The position numbers and the translations under genes were made by a program. Positions 29,201 through 41,200 of a stretch of DNA of 64,000 nucleotides are shown here, piece after piece (positions within the stretch are counted from its first letter, which is position 1; each line of letters begins with the position of its first letter). The notes under the pieces are model-generated. The model did no database searches and was not told the origin of the DNA. It saw nothing but the letters and a program-made list of their open reading frames with translations. The stretch is from Formicarius rufipectus (lineage: Eukaryota; Chordata; Aves; Passeriformes; Formicariidae): NCBI GenBank assembly GCA_013399695.1, contig VXAU01003702.1, positions 770,519 to 834,518 of the forward strand, written 5' to 3'.

Positions 29201-32200
29201 CTTCCAACAATAAGAGAAGCAAACCAATTAAAAGAATTGTCATCCTGTAATTACCAGAGTGCTCTGTATTACAGAGGGAACTGAAGCTTTGTTACACAAC
29301 AGTCATGTTTGTAATTTAACATGAATAATGAGATAGATGCATGAACAAGACTATTAGATGGTTATCACAAGGAGCCCTGTCCCTCACTGATTAATGACTC
29401 TGTGTGACACTAAGGAAAGGAACTCCATTTTCAAGTGCAGATTGTCATCGTCAATGTTGCCAAAGCAACTGCTGTCTGCTTTTGACTTACCTCTGAACAT
29501 GGCAATTAAACCATTACATGAGGAAACAAAACACTTGATTATTCTCTTATATAGAAAACCAAAGGCTGTTAAAATAGTAAGGGTCTGAGGAAGCCAGATT
29601 TCTTCCTCAAGATAAATGCACCTGTGCAAGAACCATATTTAAGGTCAGTCCACATTCTTACTATCAAATATATTACGGTCTCCCACTTGGTTTGAAATTT
29701 GATGCTAATCATTAAGTCTGGAGCAGTTTCATGCACTTGAAACCCTGTTAGCAGAACTAACAGAAAGATATGAACAAAAACTAATGTGTGTGAAAAACAC
29801 AGAGTAAATAAAATCAGCTTGCAAAGGTACAGGTAAGTAAGAAAGCAGGTGGAATCTCTATACATTTTAGACTCTATTTACACAGAAAGAATTCATATGT
29901 ATCTGTACAGAGATAGATTAATGTACACTCCACATGACTCAACCAAAACTGTGTGCTTGATTCTGTGTTAGCGGGGGTCTTGTTATTGGTGGGGTGTTTT
30001 CTTTTGTTTGGAGGGCGGGTGTTGGGTTTTTTTGGTCAATGTATGATTTATACAGAATGTTGTACCAAAAACAGCTACAATCTGGCTTCTTCCAACTTAC
30101 AAGCTTCCCGGAGTTTCTCCTTGTCGTAATGTAGCCCCTCATATTCTTGTAAATTAATCCTGTTCACTCTGATCCGCAGGCGATCTGGGATGGAATGAGG
30201 ACTGCAAGAAAAGAAGAAAGCTTCTTAGACAAAGTGCTCCCTGGAAGAGCAAATGAAAACAGGATATGAAGTGATTTTCATCTTATCTGAAAGAAGAAAA
30301 AAAGCAAGCCTCTTCAAAACTGTGCCAGTTCTTCACAGGCCCATTCCTGCATTTAAAATTAGGACTTTCCGCCCGCCACACAATAACTTAGACATTATGC
30401 CTTCAATAACAAACAAGATCAAGAAGCCCATTTGCTGGTTGTGTGATGTGGAATTGTAAAGGATTTTCTGAGTTCTTTCATCTCTCTCTATATATATCCC
30501 TCCAATTTGTCTTTGCATACATCCCTAGAGCCCTACCACAGACAGTAGATCTGTCAGCCTGAAGTTCAAGACATGGAAAGATACTTTGTCCTGAAAAACT
30601 TTCTTTTTTACTTCATGCTGGCTTCTACTGTACCATAACTGCTTATTTGATTTTTTTAAAGTTTTGCTGAATGTTATGCAAATTAAGAGCCACATTTGCA
30701 TTTTCCATTTTTAAAGATAGACAATCTGTGTATTACAATGCACAGAGCAAATGCTTGTCCTATAGGAACTGACCCCCCAGGTCAATTAAAAGTAGATTAT
30801 TTGTTCTGTGCTTGCACCAAAAGACCATCTATATTCTTTATTTTAATCTAGCTAGTAATAGAATTCTGCCTATGGTGATACTGACTAACACACTCTGCCT
30901 TTTGGAAGTCAAAATACTGTGCACTGTCCTAAACACTTGCTTCTTTCTTTGTCTCAATTTTAAAATACTTGATCTACACCATTTGCACTGCAAGTGCAGG
31001 ACAAGCCATATCTCACTAAAGTCACCTGTTTTTCTTTTCCTTTTTAAACTAATGCGTTTCTTGTTCTTGACTGGAAAAGAACTGACTGAACAAAACAAAA
31101 CACATCGTCTGTGGCCAACTCCTGGCAGATCCACTGGGTTACCACTAGCAATTATTTCAGAGTTAACTAACAGGTGGACAGACGAAAGCAAAGACTGAAG
31201 ATCAAGTCCCAGTTAAAAAGCACAAATATTCTGCCTAAAAAGTGATAAAAGATAATAAATTGAGGGTGCCTTCAAAATGGAGTGTAAGACAACATGCTAG
31301 GAGTAGCAACACTGCAAAAATTCCCATTCTCAACCAGAGTTAGTCTCTGTTAGTGAGGAAAATTAACCTAAGACACATGAAGAATAGCCTAGAAGAAATT
31401 ACAAATGCTTCAGGATGGCAGCAAGACTGACACGCTCAGAAGTACAGAACCTACACAATGTTTTCCCTCTCCTGACTGACAGGGACTATTGTGTGAAAGT
31501 GCCCCAAGATATCAGCAAAATGCCCATATTTAAAATTTTGCAGTTTAATGACAGATGTTTTGTTGGGAACTTCCAACACAGCTTTAGGAGGCAGCTTTGT
31601 GACTCTGGTACCATTATGTCATCCTACAGAACATCACTCTCCACTTGCACTCTTTACAGCTGTCTCAGCAACCAGGACATGACTGTCTGCAAATGGAGGA
31701 GAAAGGTGCATTGATGGAGGAACAACATAATTAAACTTTGACTGACACATTTCCTTTTCTTTTTAAAAGAAGTTTATATTTCACATTGCTGGCTGAGAAA
31801 TTAACAGTCTAAGGAACTATGTTCCCTTTGAAATTTTATAGAATGCAAGTTTCAAATATGAAAGTCATAGGATATTTCATTTTAGCCAAGAAAATATAAT
31901 AACATGTTTAAGTCAGAAAACATAGAAGTTTGACTGCATAGTCTTTCTCTGAGGGGGGAAGAGATAATTCACTTCATGTAATAGGGTTCATGAAAATGAC
32001 AGGCTGACAGCACTGAAAAGTGAAGTCTTTTATGCACTGGTTACAATACAGGGAAAAGCTTTGAACTCAGCTGGGAGGAATAAGGATGGCGAAACAGAAG
32101 AACTCAGCTACTTATTATCTGTAACACTCAATCATGTCACAGACATACTTGCTATGCACTGAATGAAGCTCAGTGTAAACCTAATTCAAAAAAGCTGCCT

Positions 32201-35200
32201 CGAACTATGGCTTCTCCCAAAGCCAGAACCAAATCTGTATTGTTTTTGAGCTTTGAACTCTATGCTTTCCAAACTCCCAGCTCAGAAAAACTACTTGACC
32301 AAAAAGCTAGTACTTCTGTGCAGGAATTACCCCATCACAGGGACAGTTTGCCATTGAAACTTTCCCAGGCTGTATCCATTTGTATAGAGGCATGTAAAGT
32401 TGGATCCCAAATGAAACCAGCATTCTTCCTGAAGTGACTGGAATCCCTTTGTGCTGCTCCTCAGGTGCTCTCCTGATGACCTATGATCCCTCTTTGAGAT
32501 TCCATTGCTGGCACTGACATCAAACTTGTACTGTAGGCCTGCTACAGACTGAGTTTCTCCTCGCCTGCAGCTTTAAAACCCTCTTCTCCAGACTGCCAAG
32601 CCTATGACCAAAACTGCCCTTCCACATCAGACCCCAGTAGACCAGGATTCTCAAAGAAAATCCCACGGTCTACATGGTCAAGCTATTAGGGAAGCTGTGA
32701 AAAAGTACTAGGAAAAGTCTGCAAAACCAGTTATGGTAGAGCTTTTTGCTTCTCAGTTTCTAAGTACTGGTTCAAATGTGAACTTTCTTTCCAAGCATTA
32801 TCAATTAATTAGAGTTATGTCTCATCCCAACTGGTCTCATTTCAAATGCATCATTGCAATGGATAATCTGCATGTGCCATGAAATCAGAAGAGGAAAGAA
32901 AGACATGGGAGCAGAATGACTTCTTCAAGTCTGTGTTTGGAGCCTTTATAACACAGTGAAGGAATGATCATGTTTACCCAATAGTCAGTGCTTAAGATGA
33001 CCTGTAAAAAGGGGAGGAGTGTTAAGCCTCAAGACAACATCTACCAAACCTTGGTTAACTGTCACCTATGTCACTTCAACCCATCTGTGAGAACAGGACA
33101 GTGTTCAGACACCAAGGGGACAAAAAACAACACTGACCTCTGTAGATATGCTGACTCACTATCTAATGCCACATAACAAAGAAAAACAAGTATTTTTTTT
33201 CTAGCTTAAAGCCGAGAGCAACCTATTGCCTGTGCAGCATCCGCTCTGAGTCAATTTAGTCCTTTGAACTATAGTAGGCCTTTTTTCTTTTCTTGGAACT
33301 GGAAGAAGAAAAATATCTAAACTTAAGAGCAAATTAAAATATTTTTGTTGCTCCAGGAACCACATAGACACACTCTCCAAAAGTACCTTATAACTATTTA
33401 AGCAGATACTTCCCATGCTTTTGCAAAGAGTATAATTTTTGGTATAGCAGTGCATTGTATACCTCTGAATTTGCTTCTGCAGAAACAGTAAGCACACCAT
33501 CTTAAATGTAATGAATTTCCTGAGGAGAAAGAGAACCAGGCCCAATGTAGGAAGGTAATCAACTGGCAAGTGTGAGAGTCTGTTATTCTCCTGTTCACCC
33601 AATTTTCATAAAGACAGGAAAAAAAAACAACTACTACATAAGCAAGTTGCGTGATAAAACATACAGCTGGAGAAAAACAGAATACGGTCTTTCATCCATG
33701 TAAAAAATTTAGCTTAGTCATACAAATGTAACCTTGGAAATAGCAGTTTTCTATAGAAAAGAAATTATCAGAAATAACAATGCCAAGAGGTCTTTCTACA
33801 GAACAGAGATTTGATACACTTAGCTATTTCCAGTCACAAGCAATATATTCATTATACCAATATACGTGTATATATACACATTCCTAAAATGCATACACAA
33901 AAGAGACATTTATTCAGTAACTGAAAGTTTGATGGTTTTGTTCATGAGTAATTTGCAAACATTCTGCTCTGTTAGAATACAAGTTTTGGCTGACATTGTA
34001 TTATGTCTCACTAAATTTTATTACCTATTCATTACAATTTAGTCCCAATCTCAGTATGTGAATACTCATTTCTTGTGCTATCAGACTGGCAATTGACACC
34101 AGGGGATATTGTCCTCATCATCCACACTAATTTACTCATTCATTCACAGAACTCATGAGCTCCATACAGAGCTCTATTTAATGCAGCTGAGCAAAACACT
34201 TCCACTATCAACACTTCTATAATCTTCACAGATACCGCATAATAATCCATACTATTGCACAAATTGATCAGTTTGTCTTGTTCAGACATACTCAATATAC
34301 TCAGAAACCATAAAGATTAAACACATAACCATATCCATGTAAATGCAAATAACAGGGTAATGAATGTCACCAAAAGCAAACATTAATACAGTATTAATAG
34401 AAATGAATGTTTCTGAATACTGTGGAAAACAACTTGCCCAACTATAAGGGGAGGAAGAAAAGCTTTCCAGATACAGCAGCAATTTATAAATAAATGTGGG
34501 GAGATTTCTGCACTGCAATTCAACCTAAAATATTTTAACTATTATTTTTCAAAATAGTGTACTACATAATCACTGAAAAGTAATTCAAAGTATTGATAAA
34601 TGAATTCCATTACTTTCAAAAGAATCTAATTAAGAACCTCCTTCCACAAACACAGGAATTCATAGAATTAAATCCTAAATATAATTTGTTCCATGAGGGT
34701 GTAAATAAAGACAGGTGACAATAGAAACATTCATGTCGATTAGTTAGAACAGTTTCACTTAAATACAAATCTAAATATGAATCTTCTCACATCAGGAGCA
34801 CAGACAGGCTAGTTTACTATATCTGGTGAATTCTTGATTGGCATGAACCAGAAATGCACATTCAGAGCATTATTAAATAACAATCCAAATGAGTCTTGTA
34901 GAAGAGCTATACATGCTAACTAGTTGGAACAATTTCTGAAAGATTATGCTGACTTGTTATGAGGTCCTCTCAAAATTATTCCACTTACGTCCTAAAAGTT
35001 ATGTGATTTTTGGTAAGGAAAATTATTTTCTTTCTTTTTTTTAGCTACAAAATGACAATACAGTATTAGGAAATGACATTACTTTTTCTATCAGAAAAAT
35101 GACACAACTTTTCCACAGGAATACAGAAAATGACCTAGATATTGAATAATTACTATTGTAAGGAAAGGGGCATGCTTTCTGGAAATTCTTAAAACTTATA

Positions 35201-38200
35201 AACATTAATTATTACAAACAGTTGGTTTAATTTCAATGTTTTTAAGTCTACTGTCTTGTGAGAAGACATCCATGGCATAGTACAACAGGCTAAACACTGC
35301 AGTCAGAGCCATTCTTTTTCAAGATGCATCTTCGAATTCAAAATCATGTCAGATAATCTATTTGTAAGGTGAAGTAATTTTTAACACCATCAACCTCCCT
35401 GCTGGAAACTGCTTACCAAAGAAAAGGTATGCATTACTTTCTCTCCTATGTATGAACATCAGTATCACCACCACCTCCTACCACCACCACCAAAAAAAAA
35501 ATCCCGAACCCTAAAAACACAGAGTTTTGTCAGAAAGCATGAGATGGGTTTTCTTTTTTTTTTTTAAATCTCTTTTATTCCAGCACTTATGTTTCATACC
35601 CACAGGAGCAAAGCCACATCTACCTCATCTGAGACCACCAGCAGAACCTGATCTACTTCCATTCACCAAGAAAACACAGTCAGCTTTTGATGAAGCTGTG
35701 ACTTCCTCCTCTCACCCCTATTAATCATCCAGCAACAAGTGAGGGGATGCCAGACAAATCACTTGGAGCACAGCTGGCTTTCCTAAGAAACATGCTTCTG
35801 CCTCCAGTCACCCAGAGAACAGCACAGGCAGAGCAAGTTTGGGTCCTGCCCACGCTTGGCACTCCTGCACAACCACCTCACTGCCATCCCACCAGGCTGA
35901 TCTAACTGAGAGGGCAGACTTCTAAATTATACATGCCCCAATCTCTGTATCAATTATTTATGAACCCAGTGAACCATTTCTTCCACTTTGTGTCTCCATG
36001 GAGAAATGAAATAATAAGAATAAACAATGTAACAACTCCATAGGATCCAGCCTACACACAGAGATTTAAACATGATCCAGTAAACAGAAAAGGAAGTCTT
36101 CTACTTCCCCTCACATACAGTAAATACTTCATTAAAAATCACGCTCTTTTGGGGCACCTTTGAAGAGACAGATGAATGAATTACCAATCTCCTAGAGAAG
36201 AAATAAACATAAAAAGCTAATTAAATGTTCCAGTGTTTAGAGCAATTGGAAACCAGAAAGCTGCAGTCAGAAGAGAAAAAGAAATTACCTTTTGAGATCA
36301 CATTGGCAGAGCTTGGAAATGGAACATCAGAAATAAATGTGTTTCTGACAGCATTTATCAACTTAAAACATAAGAACTGCCACAACAGGGCAGAATCATC
36401 CAGTCTCTTCTATCGACAAATTTCAGTACTTCACAAAAGTTCACTACTATTTTAAGGTAAAATTCTTGCTAAGCTCTTTACCTAAAAATATACTGCTAAA
36501 ATTATAAACTGGACCACATTTTTTTTTTTTTTTTTAAATTTCATTTGGGAACCTGAGCTACACAAGCAATGAGGTCTTGGAATGCTAGGACAAGGGGAAG
36601 TGCATTTGATCCCCAACCCCAACCTGCTTTTACTGATGATCAACAGCTCTTAAACTAATAAAATAAATACTTATAACAACTTTGTTTTAATGCACTCTGC
36701 AAGTGCATTACTCTGAGACCCCTGTTGGGTGCCAAAAACAAGCTGTTGTGGACTAATCCCAGCCAGCAATTACATACCATACAGCCACTCGCTCATTCCC
36801 TCTACCCACTCTTCCCTCGGTTGGGAACATAGGAAAGAAAAGTCAAACCTCTTGAGATAAGAATTTATTAATTGAAACAAAATAGTATAATAATAATTGT
36901 AATGGTAATGAGTTGCAGAGAGAGAGAGAAACAAACCCAAGAGAAAGAGGCGATGCACAATACAATTGCTCACCAGCCAGCTCATCTCTGAGCAGCAGTG
37001 AGAACCCTTCCATGTAACTGCCTCAGTTAAATCCTAAATGCCATTAGTCCTGTGAGGATGTAAATGAAGACTAAGGTCAGTTGAAACAGTTTCATTTAAA
37101 CACAAGCTTAGATATGAATATTTATAGACTGGTCATGACCGTCTATGATGTGGAATATCCCTTTGGCCAGTTTGTGTCAGCTGACCTGGCCATGCTCCCT
37201 CCCAACCTTCTGTGCAGCTCCTCACTAGCAGAGTCCTTGACTTGGGGTAAACACTAATTAGCAACACCCAAAACATTATTCTCATCCTAAATCCAAAATA
37301 GTGCTCTGCACCACTTAACTAAGGAGAAAACTAGCTCTATCCCAGCCAAAACCAGGATGTGTTATACCAGATAAGCCAGGTTAACCCAACTAGCAAATCC
37401 TTTTGCACTTTCTTTGAGGACTTTGCTCTGTAAGGGCTAGGCCCACAGAGACACTTAAATACACGCTGAAGTCCCAGGTGGAATTCTAATACTTGCTTTT
37501 CGTCTCCTACATGCTAGCTGTGGTTCTCTTGCACTTTACCCTTCCAGGCACAGTAGATTCTCCAACAGTAATAATTCCACTAAAGAGAATCAGAATAATT
37601 TGGAAGCTGTGGGAATGGATTAAGAATATAACTGATAACACCTTGAAATGATGCAGAATATAACTGATAAGACCTTGAACTGATGCTTTAATATTGTGTA
37701 AAATGTATGTTTACCTTTGCCATGTATTACCCCCCTCTGGAATCCATGTTTTCCCTTTCCCAGAATCCCTTTGTACCACTTNAAGCGACCTTAAAGACCA
37801 ATTATTTCCAACCCCCTTGCCATACGTAGAACACCTTTCCCTGGATGAGATTGCTGAGACCATCTAACCTGGCCTTGAATGTTTCTAGGGATGAGGCATC
37901 TACAGTTCCTCTGGGCAACCTGCTCCATGCCTCATCACCCTCACGTAAAGAATTTCTTCCTAATATCTAATCTAAACCTACACTCAGTCTGAAACTATTC
38001 CCCCTCGTCCTGTCACTACATGCTCTTATAAGTAGTCCCTCTCCATCCTTCTTGTAGGCTTCTTTCAAGTACTAGAAGGACACAATTAGGTCACTCCAAA
38101 ACCTTCTCTTCTCCAGGCTGAACAATCCCATTCCTCTCAGCCTTTCCTCGTAGGAACCGTCCTCTAATCATCTTGGTGGCCCCTTTTCTGAACTCTTTGC

Positions 38201-41200
38201 AATAGGTCAATGCCTTTCCTGTGCTAGGGATCCCAGAGCTGGATGCAGCCCTGCAGGTGTGATCTCATGAGAGCAGAGGCACAGAATCACCTCCCTCAAC
38301 CTGCTGGCCACACTGCCTTTGGTGCAGCCCAGGATGTGCTTGGCTTTCTGGGCTGCCAGAGCATGTTGCCAGCTCATGGCCAGAAACCCACATGCTAAAC
38401 AGGAAAAACTAATGAAAAAAAAGATGTGACTCAATTCCCTAAAAATTATATAATGAAAAAGAAGAGAGAAGATGCATAGAAGAATTTTCATCCTCAACTA
38501 TGCATTTGGAGAATTGCTCCCATTTCCACCCTTACACCTGTTCTTTGTTAGACTCTCATCCCACAGACAGCATCCCTGTTCAACCTGAGAAAGTTGATTC
38601 TGTTTGGCATTGGACTTCTAAAAGCAAAAACTTATTTCCTATTACTCTTTTGCTCTCTTTACATGTACACTCTGCTGCAATCATTACCCTATTAACTCTT
38701 TAAACGAATAGTATTTAGGAATACAGTCATAATTGTATTTTCATTTATGCAGATTTTGTAATTAATCACAGCCTACCCACAGTGCTTATTCCACTTGTTA
38801 AAGGACTGTAGGAGCTACACAAGTCAATTAAGTTTTATTTTTAATTAGTAATTTGTTTCAACATTCCTCTGCATCAAACACAACACTGATGTTCATCTCT
38901 TAATTTCTGAATACGCAGCTGGAAAATGCAGGTCTTTACCTTCCTTTTAAAAGACCCTCAATAAAAAAAGAACAACATTTGTATGTTCTTATGCACCTTG
39001 TTTAAGCATTTGCCACAGATCATGCTACACTTCCACTGTCTCTGCAACAAAGACCGTATGTGCCCAATAATTTTGGCTACTCAAATTCCCATGCATCTTC
39101 TACTGCAGAAATCCTGAAAATTATCTAAGACAGGCTATATCCATCTCCAGGTCTCAACAGAATTTGCCCTGCTGTTCAGTACAAACTGGAACTCAGTCTC
39201 ACACTATGTTGTTCAACACAAAAACAAAGGAATATTTGAACCTTAAAGCCATCATAATTCAAATCATATTTCACTGATACCTCAAGGGTTTTTACTTTAA
39301 TTTGCCAGACACATTAACTGACAGCCACAGTGCATCAGTATGTTTAATCTATTTTCACAGATTTTAAGATACAGAACATCTCTGACTTACAAATTAGTTC
39401 AGGGCTCTCGAGTCTCCCTCTCCCTGCTTTATCCTGACAGCTGATATCAAATGGGACATTCAAATGAACCGTATCAAAATTTGGAGGTCATTTTCCAAGG
39501 GATACCCCTCAGCTTGGAGACAATACCTGTTCTCCCAGACATGCAGCTTAACTCTTATTGCTTACAGAAAAGGTCACCTAATCTTTTTTCTAGAGACATG
39601 TTTAGATATTTAATCAGTGAGGCAAATTGGTTTTATTACTTTATGCTCCTCAGCAGAATACAACAAATATAATCCAGGGAATACGGCACATCAACTTGGA
39701 AACATTTCTCTGTTTACAAAATAACAGATGAGGAACTTGCAGTTTTCTGAAATTTCACAGGACCACAGGCTGAATCTGGAAAAGACCTCTGGAGATGATC
39801 TGGTGCAACCCCCTGCTCAAGCAGGGCCACCAAGACCAGACTGCCCACAATCATGTCCAGGCAGGTTTTGAATACCTCTAGGGATGCCAAGAGAGGTTGT
39901 GGAATCTCCAATCTGTGTCAGTGCTCTGTCAACCTTGTAGAAAAAAAGCTATTTTTTCCTCATGTTCAGAGAAATCCTCCTGTGCTGGATGGAAAAGCTC
40001 TCATCTCAACTGTTTTCAGGGGTGGTGCCTGACTTAACTTCAGACCTGCCTGTTGCTATGCATGTCTGGTGTTTTTAAACTCATGGATGAACCTGTTCAC
40101 CATCACCAGACATACCCTGCTCACCTTGGATACTGTGGACCTGTGCCCTCGCTGGCAAGATCCTACCTCTATCATGTTGTCACCCAAGCTCCCTCTTCCC
40201 ATTTGTCCCTGGATTTTACTGCCCCATCCCCTGGTTGAATGACACAGAGTAACAAGAAAAAACTGTGGAACTTGTAAAGTAGAAAAAAAGCCAGATACTC
40301 ACACAGTGAAGGAATCAGGGGGAGCCGAGACTCTCCTCAGGTCAGCAGACTGCACTTTATGGATACTATAAGGCAGCAGGAAATGAGTGACCAGGAGTAA
40401 AACAGCACACAGTGTGGACAGACAAGAAAAAAGGCAGGGGACAGACAGAGAAGGAGGGGGGAGGGAAAGAGAGAGAGAGAGAAGGAGTCGAAGAGAAGGA
40501 AGAGAAAGACATACAACATTTAAACAGAAACAAAATGAATGTGTCACGTAAAAGTTGAATGAAGAGACATGCAGAGCTGAGTTCACACCAGGAAGCCAAG
40601 AGCAACAGAAGACATGCAAATTGAGAAAAATCACTGCTACGTGGCACACAGAAGCCTTCCAAAGACACAAATAAGGAGGACCAGTGACAAGCCAAGCACG
40701 TGGCTATACAGGAAAGATGAGGGGCTCCAAAACTTCTTCCACAGGCACTGAAAAACTTCTAAGCATCAGACTTTGAAAGTAGGTCCAGAAATGGAAACAT
40801 CAAAGCTGAGATCTGAATGGATGGAATTGCCTCCAAAGGTGGACTATCTTTAGTTACTGTTTAAGGTAAAGAAATACCCTTATGGAGCATTTTGTATCCA
40901 CAATGACAAGTTGATATGTCCATTCTTCTTTCACATACCTTGGGCCTTTTACATATAGTGACTCCCAATATTAAATCTCCCTTAGTGTTTGTACTGAAAT
41001 GGTACCTTTCTTTCTCAAGTGTATGGAATATATTTTTATCTATAAGCTCTTTCCTCGCCTTTCTCTTTCATTATCCAAGACATTCTTCCTCAGCCCAAAC
41101 TAAAAGTCACTGAAAACAATATACCATGTTTTGAGAATCAGAAAGTGTTCATTAACTGAAACTTACTGAGGAGTACACTAAACCGGAATTTCTAATCAGA

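Larger units (their letters stand above)
30202..40302. other. Large intron (10.1 kb) with LTR and CR1 elements
   Basis: Holds the solo LTR at 36744-37363, CR1 fragments at 37781-38393 and 39752-39990, a T17 run at 36519-36535, a 14-bp TA/GT palindrome at 33866-33879, and a sequence at 34668-34782 that recurs inside the LTR. The remainder is AT-rich without recognised features. Confidence 0.6.

Noticed and set aside
29960..30030. G-rich stretch as a G-quadruplex
   Set aside because: There are several G-runs, but two of the spacers are 15 bases or longer, so the usual quadruplex pattern is not met.
38207..38497. Minus-strand 96-codon open frame
   Set aside because: It is a fragment of the CR1 reverse-transcriptase end and flank.
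40299..40670. Minus-strand open frame of 123 codons as a separate small protein
   Set aside because: Its body is the CU-rich tract translated into Ser/Leu/Pro. Only its last 63 bp are supported, as a candidate cassette exon.
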